Shown here: positions 7,460-7,770 of the stretch, one piece after another
Layout of the letters: each line of letters opens with the position of its first letter
How positions within the stretch are numbered: the stretch's first letter is position 1
Assembly (NCBI GenBank): GCA_021799935.1
Contig: JAJYZM010000041.1
Location: forward strand, 1 to 7,770
Source of the DNA: a bacterium
GTDB lineage: Bacteria > SZUA-79 > Acidulodesulfobacterales > Acidulodesulfobacteraceae
DNA: 7,770 nt
Direction: 5' to 3'
Made by a program: the position numbers and the translations under genes
Notes under the pieces: model-generated
What the model was told of the DNA's origin: nothing
Seen by the model: the letters and a program-made list of their open reading frames with translations, nothing else
Databases searched by the model: none

Positions 7460-7770
7460 ATGAGCGAGTTTAATAACGAAATATGGTTTGTGGGGGCGGA
7501 AATGGCGCCGTTAGTCAAAGCGGGAGGCTTGGGCGACGTTATGGGAAGCCTCCCTAAAGTGCTGTTGAAAACCGGCATGAACGTCAGGGTCGTTATTCCT
7601 TACTACAAAAATATAATTCCAAAAAATTTAATAGATATCAGGGAAGTTTATCCGCCCGGCAAGGTAAATTTCGGCGAGATTCCTTTCGATTTCGGAATTA
7701 AAACCGGATTTGCAATGGGCGATATCCCCGTCGTCCTTGTAGAGCAGAATCATTTTTTTAACAGGGAGGA
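7460..7770 (+). CDS. glgA: Glycogen synthase GlgA (GT5), 3'-truncated by the window edge
   Basis: Predicted to transfer glucose from ADP-glucose (or UDP-glucose) to the non-reducing end of an alpha-1,4-glucan in the cytoplasm. Only the first 103 codons are present. They show the typical GT5 N-terminus: [20 protein letters not shown], with the KxGGLGD nucleotide-sugar and acceptor-site motif at Lys20-Asp26, then [21 protein letters not shown] and an [19 protein letters not shown] segment. ATG 7460 is the first plausible start: no ATG, GTG or TTG occurs in frame for some distance upstream, and the protein then begins just before the first Rossmann strand. The ribosome-binding site is weak (CGGGA, about 4 bases upstream). 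It lies 251 bases after the glucanotransferase, separated by a repeat element, but its function fits the locus. Family assignment is strong; the nucleotide-sugar preference cannot be seen. Confidence 0.5.
   Translation, partial: MSEFNNEIWFVGAEMAPLVKAGGLGDVMGSLPKVLLKTGMNVRVVIPYYKNIIPKNLIDIREVYPPGKVNFGEIPFDFGIKTGFAMGDIPVVLVEQNHFFNRE

Overview
The window is a bacterial alpha-glucan (glycogen) metabolism locus, entirely on the + strand. It holds three consecutive glycoside hydrolase family 57 (GH57) genes. Upstream lies the 3' part of a gene whose product ends in a DUF4912-like domain, and downstream lies the 5' end of a glycogen synthase gene (glgA). The codon choice is A/T-leaning, starts are ATG and GTG with purine-rich ribosome-binding sites, and the intergenic repeats are of the 'GGATTCCCGC..GCGGGAATGAC' and 'GTCATTGCGAG..GCAATC' kinds seen in many Gram-negative genomes. 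I lean towards an anaerobic or thermophile-related Gram-negative lineage such as a deltaproteobacterium-like group. Nothing in the window fixes the taxonomy.

Layout. Positions 1-1286: a partial DUF4912-domain protein, open from the left edge, with an unrecognised N-terminal region and a K/E/A/P-rich linker. Positions 1287-1517: an intergenic region almost filled by a 166-bp MITE-like element with perfect 19-bp terminal inverted repeats, a possible 5-bp target duplication and two internal hairpins. Positions 1518-3215: a GH57/DUF1957 1,4-alpha-glucan branching enzyme. Positions 3241-5058: a GH57 amylase/amylopullulanase-like enzyme. Positions 5055-7208: a GH57 4-alpha-glucanotransferase-type protein with DUF1925 and DUF1926 domains, overlapping the previous gene by 4 bases. 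Positions 7209-7459: a non-coding, inverted-repeat-rich region. Positions 7460 to the right edge: the N-terminus of GlgA (GT5).

How they fit together (inference from families). GlgA would extend alpha-1,4-glucan chains from a nucleotide sugar. The branching enzyme would introduce alpha-1,6 branches. The amylase/pullulanase-like enzyme would hydrolyse linkages, and the 4-alpha-glucanotransferase would redistribute chain segments. None of the three GH57 proteins has a signal peptide; each begins almost directly with the first catalytic-barrel strand, so all should be cytoplasmic. The three GH57 genes look like one transcription unit (25-base gap, then a GTGA overlap). Both borders of this trio are occupied by repeat elements, of two different families.

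I did not find a CRISPR array, tRNA, rRNA, riboswitch, defence system or wholly new gene system. The most notable items are the nested palindromic element at 1321-1486, the repeat complex at 7270-7410, the uncharacterised N-terminal part of the DUF4912 protein, and the tightly packed trio of distinct GH57 subfamilies.

[Form note: the original gave no confidence values and no noticed_but_rejected list; the uniform 0.5 and the empty list are placeholders required by the schema.]
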